Both the position numbers and the translations under genes were made by a program. The notes under the pieces are model-generated. The model ran no database searches and had not been told where the DNA came from. It saw only the letters and a list, made by a program, of their open reading frames with translations. From JAXMCI01 sp046349435 (lineage in GTDB: Bacteria > Pseudomonadota > Alphaproteobacteria > Dongiales > Dongiaceae), in assembly GCA_046349435.1 (NCBI GenBank), contig JAXMCI010000052.1, forward strand, positions 1 through 40,196: 40,196 bases of DNA. Direction: 5' to 3'. This document shows, one piece after another, positions 24,156 to 32,579 of the stretch (positions are counted from its first letter, which is position 1; every line of letters starts with the position of its first letter).

Positions 24156-24184
24156 AAGATACGACACCGACATGATTATTTCAA
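24156..24184 (-). promoter_or_regulatory. Housekeeping-type promoter of the AbiE-like pair
   Basis: On the minus strand TTGAAA (24184-24179) and TATCTT (24161-24156) are spaced by exactly 17 bases, close to the sigma-70 consensus, and would start transcription about 13 bases before the antitoxin ATG. A second TTGAA lies 12 bases upstream and might be part of an operator. The 24,150-24,215 stretch is AT-rich. Confidence 0.65.
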
Positions 24185-24339
24185 CGATAGTTCAATGTGA
24201 TACACGATATTTGTGACATCGCGGCCGGATCAGGCCGCGGTCGGTGGGCGCCCGCCCGGCCGCGCTTGGCACGCCCGGCGGCCATGGGCTAGGTTGCCGG
24301 CGACTTTCCAGGAGCCAGAGCGGCGGAGCGCATCGCGAG

Positions 24340-25836
<1,497 letters not shown>

Positions 25837-25842
25837 GATCGC

Positions 25843-26373
25843 CTATTCCGGCGCCGGCTGCTCCGCCGGCTCCTGCTGGGGCGGCTCCGCCGCGGCGTGC
25901 AGCGAGTCCAGCAGCGCCTGGTCGATCCGGCCGGTCCGCTGCATGCCGTGGTCTTCCTGCCACTGCTTGATCGCATCCTGGGTCTGCGGGCCGTCGATGC
26001 CGTCCGGCGCGCCGTTGTAGTAGCCCTGCGCGCCCAGCAGCTGCTGCACCTGCCGCACGCCCGGATCGATCGCCGGGCGCGGCGGCGCGGCGTAGCGCGG
26101 CCCGTAGCGCAGCGCCTCGACCAGCTGCGTCGTCGGCATGCCGTCGACCGGCTGGCCCGCCGCGCGCTGCCAGTCGCGGATCGCCTGGCGCGTCTGCGGC
26201 CCGTCGATGCCGTCGACCGGGCCGCGATAGAAGCCGGCCCGGGCGAGCTCGTCCTGGATGGTGCGCAGGTACATCGCCTCCAGGCCCGGGGCGAAGCCGC
26301 CCTGCTGCGCCGGCGCGGCCGCGGCGGCGCCGAGCAGGGCGGCGGCGAGCATGACGGAGGACAGCAGGCGCAT
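25843..26373 (-). CDS. Exported protein with two peptidoglycan-binding-like repeats
   Basis: A 176-residue protein starting at ATG 26373 with a Sec signal peptide (MRLLSSVMLAAALLGAAAAAPA). Two PG-binding-domain-like repeats follow: residues about 32-85 (IQDELARAGFYRGPVDGIDG, then TRQAIRDWQRAAGQPVDG) and about 100-155 (VQQLLGAQGYYNGAPDGIDG, then TQDAIKQWQEDHGMQRTG). The tail is Pro/Glu-rich. Such domains bind the cell wall; no catalytic domain is attached here. Confidence 0.85.
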   Translation of the reverse strand: MRLLSSVMLAAALLGAAAAAPAQQGGFAPGLEAMYLRTIQDELARAGFYRGPVDGIDGPQTRQAIRDWQRAAGQPVDGMPTTQLVEALRYGPRYAAPPRPAIDPGVRQVQQLLGAQGYYNGAPDGIDGPQTQDAIKQWQEDHGMQRTGRIDQALLDSLHAAAEPPQQEPAEQPAPE

Positions 26374-26506
26374 CGGCTCGGCTCCGGCGATGGGACAACC
26401 GTCGAGATAGGCGCTCCGGCCCGGCGCGGCAATGAGGCTGGCGAGCCCGGCGGGTGGCGGCAATAATGCCGGCCCTGCCGCCGCCAGACCGGGGAGCCCC
26501 GCCGCC

Positions 26507-27904
26507 GTGACCACCGACCTCGCTTTGCTTCCGGCCGCCGACCTGCTGGCCGGCTATCGCGACCGGCGCTTCTCGCCGGTCGAGGCGATCGACGCCGTGC
26601 TGGCGCGCATCGCCCGGCTCGAGCCGCGGCTCAACGCCTTCCGCCAGGTCGAGGCGGAGAGCGCCCGCGCCGCAGCCAGGGAGTCGGAGGCGCGCTGGCA
26701 ACGCGGCGCGCCCGCCGGGTTGCTCGACGGCGTGCCGACCACCGTCAAGGACCTGGTGATCACCCGCGGCTGGCCGACCCTGCGCGGCTCGCGCGCGATC
26801 TCGCCCGACCAGCCCTGGACCGAGGACGCGCCGGCGGTCGCCCGGCTGCGCGAGGCCGGTGCCGTGCTGATCGGCAAGACGACCACCCCGGAGTTCGGCT
26901 GGAAGGGGGTGACCGACAGCCCGCTCACCGGCATCACCCGCAATCCCTGGAACCTCGAGCGCACCCCCGGCGGCAGCAGCGGCGGCGCCTCGGCGGCGGC
27001 CGCCGCCGGCCTCGGCGCGCTCCATATCGGCACCGACGGCGGCGGCTCGATCCGCATCCCGGCGAGCTTCGCCGGGATCTTCGGGCTGAAGCCGACCTTC
27101 GGCCGGGTGCCGGCCTATCCGGCGAGCCCGTTCGGGACGCTGGCCCATCTCGGGCCGATGACCCGCACCGTGACCGACGCCGCGCTGATGCTGAGCGTCA
27201 TGGCCCGGCCCGACGCGCGCGACTGGTACGCCCTGCCGGCGGGGCAGGCCGACTACCGCGACGGGCTGGAGGACGGCGTGCGCGGGCTGCGCATTGCCTT
27301 CGCCCCGACCCTCGCCGGCGCCCCGGTCGCGCCGGCGGTGGCGGCCGCGGTGGCCGCCGCGGCGCGGGTCTTCGCCGAGCTCGGCGCCACGGTGGAGGAA
27401 GCCGATCCCGGCCTGCCGGACAGCGCCGAGACCTTCCGCCGGCACTGGTACCCCGGCGCCGCGGCGGTGCTCCAGGCCTATTCCGCGGCGCAGCGGGCGG
27501 CGATGGATCCCGGCTTCCTCGAGATCGCCGCCGAGGGCGCCGCGATCGGGCTGCTCGACCATCTCGCCGCGGTGAAGCAGCGCGAGGCGCTCGGCCAGGC
27601 GATGAACCGGTTCCACCAGCGCTGGGACCTGCTGCTGCTGCCGACCATGCCGCTCACCGCCTTCGCCGCCGGGCGCGAGGTGCCGGCCGGCAGCGCCGCC
27701 CGGCGCTGGACCGAGTGGACGCCCTTCACCTATCCCTTCAACCTGACCCGCCAGCCGGCCGCCAGCCTGCCCTGCGGCCTGGCGCCGGACGGGCTGCCGG
27801 TCGGGCTGCAGATCGTCGGCCCGCTCTACTGCGACGCGCTGGTGCTGCGGGCCGCGCGCGCCTACGAGCAGGCCCGGCCGTTCGCCCTGCCGCCCGAGGG
27901 CTGA
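26507..27904 (+). CDS. Amidase (amidase signature family)
   Basis: A 465-residue hydrolase. The Ser-cisSer-Lys triad can be read as Lys81 (TTVKDLVITRG), Ser157 (GGSSGGASAAAAAGLG) and Ser181 (GTDGGGSIRIPASFAGIFGLKP); the spacing Ser157-Ser181 is the 24 seen in the family. Start GTG 26507 has a GGGGAGCC box nearby and matches homologues that begin a few residues before the first helix. Substrate is open: amides, carbamates or aryl acylamides. It is not next to GatB, so a tRNA-amidotransferase role is unlikely. Divergent from the PG-binding protein. Confidence 0.88.
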   Translation: MTTDLALLPAADLLAGYRDRRFSPVEAIDAVLARIARLEPRLNAFRQVEAESARAAARESEARWQRGAPAGLLDGVPTTVKDLVITRGWPTLRGSRAISPDQPWTEDAPAVARLREAGAVLIGKTTTPEFGWKGVTDSPLTGITRNPWNLERTPGGSSGGASAAAAAGLGALHIGTDGGGSIRIPASFAGIFGLKPTFGRVPAYPASPFGTLAHLGPMTRTVTDAALMLSVMARPDARDWYALPAGQADYRDGLEDGVRGLRIAFAPTLAGAPVAPAVAAAVAAAARVFAELGATVEEADPGLPDSAETFRRHWYPGAAAVLQAYSAAQRAAMDPGFLEIAAEGAAIGLLDHLAAVKQREALGQAMNRFHQRWDLLLLPTMPLTAFAAGREVPAGSAARRWTEWTPFTYPFNLTRQPAASLPCGLAPDGLPVGLQIVGPLYCDALVLRAARAYEQARPFALPPEG

Positions 27905-27905
27905 G

Positions 27906-27947
27906 CCCTCAGAGCCAGGCCCTCAGAGCCAGGCCCTTAAAGCCAGC
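27906..27947 (-). repeat. 14-bp tandem repeat x3 spanning the CorA stop codon
   Basis: Copies at 27906-27919 and 27920-27933 are identical (CCCTCAGAGCCAGG); the third at 27934-27947 is altered (CCCTTAAAGCCAGC) and carries the real stop. On the minus strand each reads TGG-CTN-TRA, that is the last Trp and Leu codons and stop of CorA, so two extra stop codons lie downstream in other frames. Confidence 0.88.
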
Positions 27948-28902
27948 CGGCGCGGCGGAAGCGGTAGTAGAGGTAGCCGCAGAGCCCGGCGATGCCGAGC
28001 AGGGTGACGGGGTAGCCCCAGACCCAGCGCAGCTCCGGCATGTGCTCGAAGTTCATGCCGTAGATGCCGGCCACGGCGGTCGGCACGGCGAGGATGGCGG
28101 CCCAGCCGGCGAGCCGCTTGGTGACCTCGTTCTGCTGCACCGAGGCGAGCATCAGGTTGGCTTCCAAGGCCGAGGTCAGCAGCTCGCGCTGGCCGTCGAT
28201 CGCCTCGGCGATGCGCAGCACATGGTCGTGCACGTCGCGGAAATAGGGGTGGGTGTCGCGGTCGATCAGCGACACGTCGAAGCGCATCAGCCGGGTGGTG
28301 ATGTCGGCCAGCGGCATGACGCTGCGGCGCAGCGCGACGAGGTCGCGCTTCAGGTCGTAGACGCGCTCGATGGTGGTGCGGTCGAAGGTCTCCTTGAAGA
28401 CGCTCTGCTCCAGCTGCTCGACCTCGGCCTCGATCGTCTCGACCACCGGCATGTAGTTGTCGACGATGAAGTCGATCAGCGAGTAGAGGACGAAGTCCTC
28501 GCCCTTGCGCAGCAGGCTGGGCGCGTTCTCGCAGCGCGCCCGCACCTCGGTGTAGGAGGTCGAGGCGCCGTGGCGCACGGTGATGACGTAGCCGTCGCCG
28601 ACGAAGATGTGGGTCTCGCCGAGATCGACCGCGCCGTTGATCAGCTGGGCGGTGTGCAGCACCAGGAAGAGCGAGCTGTCATAGACCTCCAGCTTCGGGC
28701 GCTGGTGGGCGTTGTGGGCGTCCTCGATGGCGAGGTCGTGCAGGCCGAACAGCCGCTGCACCTTGCGCAGCAGCTCCTCGCTCGGCTCGTGCAGGCCGAT
28801 CCAGACGAAGCGGCCCTTGCCGCGGCGAAAGGCCGGCACGTCGTCGATGTTGAAATCGGCGACCCGCCGGCCGTCCTCGTAGGCGGCGCATCCGACCAGC
28901 AT
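27937..28902 (-). CDS. corA: CorA-family magnesium/cobalt transporter
   Basis: A 321-residue protein. The YGMNFEHMPEL segment holds the GMN selectivity motif, flanked by two C-terminal membrane helices (GWAAILAVPTAVAGI and VTLLGIAGLCGYLYYRF), the usual CorA plan; the long N-terminal cytoplasmic domain includes FVWIGLHEPSEELLRKVQRLFGLHDLAIEDAHNAHQRPK, the conserved region. It imports divalent cations as a pentamer. A PRPPQ-like regulatory site was not identified. The start at 28902 gives a normal length. Confidence 0.93.
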   Translation of the reverse strand: MLVGCAAYEDGRRVADFNIDDVPAFRRGKGRFVWIGLHEPSEELLRKVQRLFGLHDLAIEDAHNAHQRPKLEVYDSSLFLVLHTAQLINGAVDLGETHIFVGDGYVITVRHGASTSYTEVRARCENAPSLLRKGEDFVLYSLIDFIVDNYMPVVETIEAEVEQLEQSVFKETFDRTTIERVYDLKRDLVALRRSVMPLADITTRLMRFDVSLIDRDTHPYFRDVHDHVLRIAEAIDGQRELLTSALEANLMLASVQQNEVTKRLAGWAAILAVPTAVAGIYGMNFEHMPELRWVWGYPVTLLGIAGLCGYLYYRFRRAGWL

Positions 28903-29024
28903 GGCGCCCTCCCGCTCCCCCGTTCCCCTCGATCCGGCCGCGGCCTAACATGCGGCGATCGGCGCTGGTGGACCCGCTGCGATGGTTAGCCCGCCCGCCG
29001 CACGGGAGCAAGGAAAAGGCGGCC

Positions 29025-30821
29025 ATGGCCGAGGGCATCGTCAGGATCGGCTGCGCGTCGGGCTTCTGGGGCGACTCGGCGCTCGCCGCCCGGCAGCTGG
29101 TCGAGCGCGGCGGGATCGACTTCCTGGTCTTCGACTACCTCGCCGAGGTCACCATGTCGATCCTCGCCCGGGCCAAGGCGCGCTCGCCCGATCTCGGCTA
29201 CGCCACCGACTTCGCCACTGCGGTCGTCCCCGACGTCATCGCCGAGGTGGCGCGGCGGCGCATCCGCATCGTCTGCAACGCCGGCGGGGTCAACCCGCAG
29301 GCCTGCCGCGAGGCGGTCCTGGCGGCGGCGCGCGCCGCCGGCGTCGAGCCGCGCGTCGCGCTGGTGCTGGGCGACGACCTGATGCCGGCGATCCCGGCGC
29401 TGCGCGCCGCCGGCACCCGCGAGATGTTCACCGGCGAGCCGCTGCCCGAGCGGCTGCTCAGCGCCAACGCCTATCTCGGCGCGCTGCCGGTCGCCCGGGC
29501 GCTCGATGCCGGGGCCGACATCGTCATCACCGGCCGCTGCGTCGACAGCGCGGTCACGCTCGGGCCGCTGATCCACGCCTTCGGCTGGTCGATGGACGAT
29601 CACGACCGGCTCGCCGCCGGCACGCTCGCCGGCCACATCATCGAGTGCGGCGCGCAGGCCACCGGCGGCCTCTTCACCGACTGGGAGGAGGTGCCGGGCT
29701 GGGCCGACATCGGCTACCCGATCGTCGAGTGCGACGCGGCGGGCGGCATCGTCGTCACCAAGCCGCCCGGCACCGGCGGGCTGGTCGCGCCGGCGACGGT
29801 GGCCGAGCAGATCGTCTACGAGATCGGCGACCCCGCCGCCTACCTGGTGCCGGACGTGACCGCCGACTTCTCGCAGGTGCGGCTGGCGGCCGAGGGGCCG
29901 GACCGGGTCCGGGTGAGCGGCGCGCGCGGCCGGCCGCCGACCCCGACCTACAAGGTCAGCGCGACGCTGCTCGACGGCTTCCGCCTCAGCGGCACGCTGA
30001 CCATCGTCGGCCGCGACGCCGCCGCCAAGGCGCGCCGCACCGGCGAGGCGCTGCTCGAGCGGACGCGCGGCGAGCTCGCCCGCCGCGGCCTCGCCGACTT
30101 CGCCGAGACGGCCATCGAGCTGCTCGGCGCCGAGCAGGAATACGGTCCGCATGCCCGGCAGGGCGGCACGCGCGAGGTGGTGCTGCGGCTGTCGGCGCGG
30201 CACCGCGACCGCGCGGCGCTCGAGCTGCTCGGCCGCGAGTTCGCCTCGCCGGTGACCTCGATGTCGCCCGGCACGACCGGCTATATCGGCGGCCGGCCGG
30301 CGGCCCAGTCGGCGATCCGCCTGTTCTCGTTCCTGGTCGACAAGCCGGCGGTCCCGGTGTCGATCGACGTCGCCGGCGAGCTGCACCCGGTCGCCATCCC
30401 GCCCGGCCGCGAGCCGCCGCCGGCCGCCCCGCCGTCAGGGTCGGTCGAGCCGTCGGGCGCGCCATCGGGCGAGGCCGCCGGCGACGTGCCGGTCCCGCTG
30501 ATCCGGCTCGCCCACGGCCGCAGCGGCGACAAGGGCGACAGCGCCAACGTCGCGATCATCGCGCGGCGGCCGGAACATGTCGCCCTGCTCCGCGAGCGGC
30601 TGACCGCGGCCCGCGTCGCCGCCCACTTCGCCCATCTCTGCCGCGGCCCGGTGCTGCGCTACGAGCTGCCCGGGATCGGCGGCTTCAACTTCCTGCTGGC
30701 CGACGCGCTCGGCGGCGGCGGGGTGCTGTCCCTGCGCAACGACCCGCAGGGCAAGGCCTACGCGCAGATCCTGCTCGATCTCGAGCTGCCCGTGCCGGCC
30801 GCGGTCGCGGCGACTCTCTGA
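29025..30821 (+). CDS. AtuA-like (DUF1446) protein with C-terminal extension
   Basis: A 598-residue protein. Residues 1-450 match the DUF1446/AtuA family of the acyclic terpene (citronellol/geraniol) utilisation cluster: IGCASGFWGDSALAARQLVERGGIDFLVFDYLAEVTMSIL, then ITGRCVDSAVTLGPLIHAFGW. A Pro/Ala/Ser linker (about 465-495) joins a C-terminal AtuA-like domain (LIRLAHGRSGDKGDSANVAIIAR... RYELPGIGGFNFLLADALGGG). ATG 29025 has an AAGGAAAAGG box. The biochemical role of AtuA is not well defined; it may be a CoA- or hydratase-linked enzyme. No other atu gene is here. Confidence 0.85.
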   Translation: MAEGIVRIGCASGFWGDSALAARQLVERGGIDFLVFDYLAEVTMSILARAKARSPDLGYATDFATAVVPDVIAEVARRRIRIVCNAGGVNPQACREAVLAAARAAGVEPRVALVLGDDLMPAIPALRAAGTREMFTGEPLPERLLSANAYLGALPVARALDAGADIVITGRCVDSAVTLGPLIHAFGWSMDDHDRLAAGTLAGHIIECGAQATGGLFTDWEEVPGWADIGYPIVECDAAGGIVVTKPPGTGGLVAPATVAEQIVYEIGDPAAYLVPDVTADFSQVRLAAEGPDRVRVSGARGRPPTPTYKVSATLLDGFRLSGTLTIVGRDAAAKARRTGEALLERTRGELARRGLADFAETAIELLGAEQEYGPHARQGGTREVVLRLSARHRDRAALELLGREFASPVTSMSPGTTGYIGGRPAAQSAIRLFSFLVDKPAVPVSIDVAGELHPVAIPPGREPPPAAPPSGSVEPSGAPSGEAAGDVPVPLIRLAHGRSGDKGDSANVAIIARRPEHVALLRERLTAARVAAHFAHLCRGPVLRYELPGIGGFNFLLADALGGGGVLSLRNDPQGKAYAQILLDLELPVPAAVAATL

Positions 30822-30859
30822 CTCCCTCCCGCTCGCGGCCCCCTCGCGAGAGAGGGAGA
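30822..30859 (+). terminator. Candidate terminator hairpin
   Basis: CTCCCTCCCGCTCGCG (30821-30836) pairs imperfectly with CTCGCGAGAGAGGGAG (30843-30858). It follows the AtuA-like stop directly. No T-run, so moderate support. Confidence 0.45.
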
Positions 30860-30883
30860 CGTCCCCGCTGCTGCCACGCTTCC

Positions 30884-30909
30884 GGAACCGGACAGCCGAA
30901 TCCAGGGTT
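30884..30909 (+). promoter_or_regulatory. Candidate EcfG promoter upstream of the DUF1328 gene
   Basis: GGAAC (30884-30888), 17 bases, GGTT (30906-30909). The known consensus for EcfG promoters is GGAAC-N16/17-CGTT. The motif is 55 bases ahead of the gene start at 30964. Confidence 0.55.
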
Positions 30910-30963
30910 GTTCGCGGTGTTCGGTCGACCCGAGGCGGGGGCGCCAAGAGCGGGAGCGGAACC

Positions 30964-31146
30964 ATGCTTTATTGGGCACTTGTCTTTCTCGTCATCTCGA
31001 TCATCGCCGCCGTTTTTGGATTTGGCCGCATCTCCGAGGCGGCGGCCGGTATCGCCAAGATCCTGTTCTTCATCTTCATCGTGATCTTCGTCGTGCTGCT
31101 TCTCATCTCCGTCTTCGGCGGCCACACGGGCACGATCACGCCGTAG
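30964..31146 (+). CDS. DUF1328 small membrane protein
   Basis: A 60-residue protein. Two hydrophobic helices (LYWALVFLVISIIAAVFGFG and AKILFFIFIVIFVVLLLISVF) are separated by a short RISEAAAGI loop; this is the pattern of the YtjA/DUF1328 family, found in many proteobacteria. Such genes are often stress-induced in alphaproteobacteria, and an EcfG-type promoter motif lies upstream. Molecular function is unknown. Confidence 0.88.
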   Translation: MLYWALVFLVISIIAAVFGFGRISEAAAGIAKILFFIFIVIFVVLLLISVFGGHTGTITP

Positions 31147-31153
31147 CGGCCCC

Positions 31154-31178
31154 GGAACCCCGCCGCAGCCGTCTTGTT
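31154..31178 (+). promoter_or_regulatory. Candidate EcfG promoter upstream of the ElaB/YqjD-like gene
   Basis: GGAAC (31154-31158), 16 bases, TGTT (31175-31178); one mismatch to CGTT. It lies 108 bases before the ATG at 31286. Confidence 0.55.
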
Positions 31179-31285
31179 AGGCTGCCGGGAATGAAGATCT
31201 TGGGGCGGTTCGGCTATCATCGGAGCGCCCGCGACCCGGCCAGGCCGACCCGGCCTGGCCGCATCGCGTGAGACGGGAGGGCACC

Positions 31286-31603
31286 ATGACCGACACCGAC
31301 GCCGTGAAGCAGGACACCGACGCGCTGCGCGACGACCTCAACGCGCTGCGCTCCGACATCGCCTCGCTGGCCGCCACGGTCAAGGAGCTGATGGTCGGCA
31401 AGGCGCGCGAGGCGAGCAGCGCCGCCGGCGAGAACCTCGACGAGCTGCGCGACCGGGTCGAGCAGATGGCCGAGCAGGTGCGCGACCGCGGCCGCGCCGC
31501 CTCGGAGAAGCTGCAGCGCCAGGTCGAGGAGCGGCCGCTCACCAGCCTGCTGGTGGCCTTCGCCGCCGGGCTGGTGATCTCCCGCCTGCTCGACAGGCGC
31601 TGA
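31286..31603 (+). CDS. ElaB/YqjD-like (DUF883) membrane-anchored protein
   Basis: A 105-residue protein. The start at 31286 follows a GGGAGGG box; a GTG 18 bases upstream is less likely. It has a long heptad-like acidic helix (DALRDDLNALRSDIASLAATVKEL... DELRDRVEQMAEQVRDRG) and a single C-terminal hydrophobic segment (TSLLVAFAAGLVISRLL) ending with Arg residues. This is the ElaB/YqjD layout, proteins that bind ribosomes at the inner membrane in stationary phase in E. coli. The next gene has a YqjE-like pattern, so the pair resembles yqjD-yqjE. Confidence 0.8.
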   Translation: MTDTDAVKQDTDALRDDLNALRSDIASLAATVKELMVGKAREASSAAGENLDELRDRVEQMAEQVRDRGRAASEKLQRQVEERPLTSLLVAFAAGLVISRLLDRR

Positions 31604-31607
31604 CGCC

Positions 31608-32063
31608 TTGTCTCTCCTGACGCAGGCGATGCGCCTGGCCGGCGCCGGCATGGCCGCGAAGATGGCGCTGCGCCGCGTCGTCATGCGCCTGGCCATCGCG
31701 GCCGCGCTCGGCATCGCGGCGCTGGCCGCACTCATCGGGGCGATCGGCTATGCGCTGGCCGCGCTCTGGTACCGGCTCACCTACTCGATGAGCGAGCCGC
31801 AGGCGGCGCTGATCCTGACGGCCATCCTGGTGGCGCTCGCGCTGATCCTGGCCGGGACCGCCTTCCTGGTGATGCGGCGCCCGAGACGCCAGCCGGACGG
31901 GCTTGCCGAGCTGGCGCGGCGCGCCAGCGAGAGCGTGTCCGGGCGGCGCTCGATCGACGCCCGCGGCCTGCTCGAGCGGCTGCCGGTGACGCCGACCACG
32001 GTGCTGGGCGCGCTCGCGCTCGGCATCATCATCGGGGTGCTGCGCAAGCGTCCCCGGCGCTGA
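31608..32063 (+). CDS. Phage-holin-like (YqjE-type) membrane protein
   Basis: A 151-residue protein. TTG 31608, 4 bases after the ElaB-like stop, is the likely start; ATG 31629 is an alternative. Two hydrophobic helices (LAIAAALGIAALAALIGAIGYALAALWY and AALILTAILVALALILAGTAFLVM) follow an amphipathic N-terminus, and a third lies near the C-terminus. It is of the holin-like superfamily III group (YqjE/PF07332-like). The pair with the preceding gene suggests a stress-linked membrane complex; function is inferred. Confidence 0.75.
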   Translation: MSLLTQAMRLAGAGMAAKMALRRVVMRLAIAAALGIAALAALIGAIGYALAALWYRLTYSMSEPQAALILTAILVALALILAGTAFLVMRRPRRQPDGLAELARRASESVSGRRSIDARGLLERLPVTPTTVLGALALGIIIGVLRKRPRR

Positions 32064-32106
32064 CCGGCCGGCGCCGCTCTCTCCACACGCACGGGCTCGC
32101 GCCTTC

Positions 32107-32141
32107 AGGCAGCCCCCTCCCGGTCCGGGAGGGGGCTGCCT
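32107..32141. terminator. Perfect hairpin between convergent genes
   Basis: AGGCAGCCCCCTCCCGG (32107-32123) is fully complementary to 32125-32141 around a one-base centre, so it folds as a stem of about 15 bp with a small loop. It is between the holin-like gene and the convergent DUF3309 gene and may terminate both. Confidence 0.6.
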
Positions 32142-32159
32142 CGTCTTGCGCGCGCGGCC

Positions 32160-32324
32160 TCAGAGCGTGATGCGGCCGAGCAGCATCAGGATGACGACGA
32201 TGATCAGGATGGTGCCGAGCAGGCCGCTCGGGAAATAGCCCCAGCCGCGGCTGTAGGGCCAGCTCGGGACGGCGCCGATCAAGAGAATGATCAGGACGAT
32301 GAGCAGGATTGCTCCGACCGACAT
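32160..32324 (-). CDS. DUF3309 small membrane protein
   Basis: A 54-residue protein with ATG 32324 and a strong GGAGG box. Two hydrophobic segments (GAILLIVLIILLIGAVP and GTILIIVVILMLLGRI) flank the conserved SWPYSRGWGYFPSGLLG, the mark of DUF3309 family proteins. Function is unknown. Two GGAAC-N16 motifs lie upstream on the minus strand. Confidence 0.88.
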   Translation of the reverse strand: MSVGAILLIVLIILLIGAVPSWPYSRGWGYFPSGLLGTILIIVVILMLLGRITL

Positions 32325-32451
32325 GACGATCTCCTCCATTGGCGGCCGACCGCCGCCCAGTCTGCGAGTGGCCGGCCGCAATGGCGCGGCCGATCGGCCC
32401 GCCAGCCGCCTCGGCGGGAGCGGGCCTCGACGGCACCGGCTGCCTCGCCAG

Positions 32452-32493
32452 GACGCCGCCCTGCAATGAATGTTCCCGCCCAGCCTTTGTTCC
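32452..32493 (-). promoter_or_regulatory. Two candidate EcfG promoters upstream of the DUF3309 gene
   Basis: On the minus strand GGAAC (32493-32489)-N16-CATT (32472-32469), and GGAAC (32476-32472)-N16-CGTC (32455-32452). They are 130-150 bases before the ATG. Each has one mismatch in the -10 element. The first is less canonical than CGTT, but the same CATT is found at two other sites. Confidence 0.45.
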
Positions 32494-32579
32494 GGGCGGT
32501 CCGGGCGCCCGCCGCGCCCGGAACCTGCTCGCCGCGAGGGCGTTGGCTGGCTGGGTAGGGGCGGAGCCGGGAGGCGAGC

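Noticed and set aside
24244..24339. Upstream start of the methylmalonate-semialdehyde dehydrogenase
   Set aside because: The extra 32 residues are low complexity and not part of the enzyme family; ATG 24340 fits.
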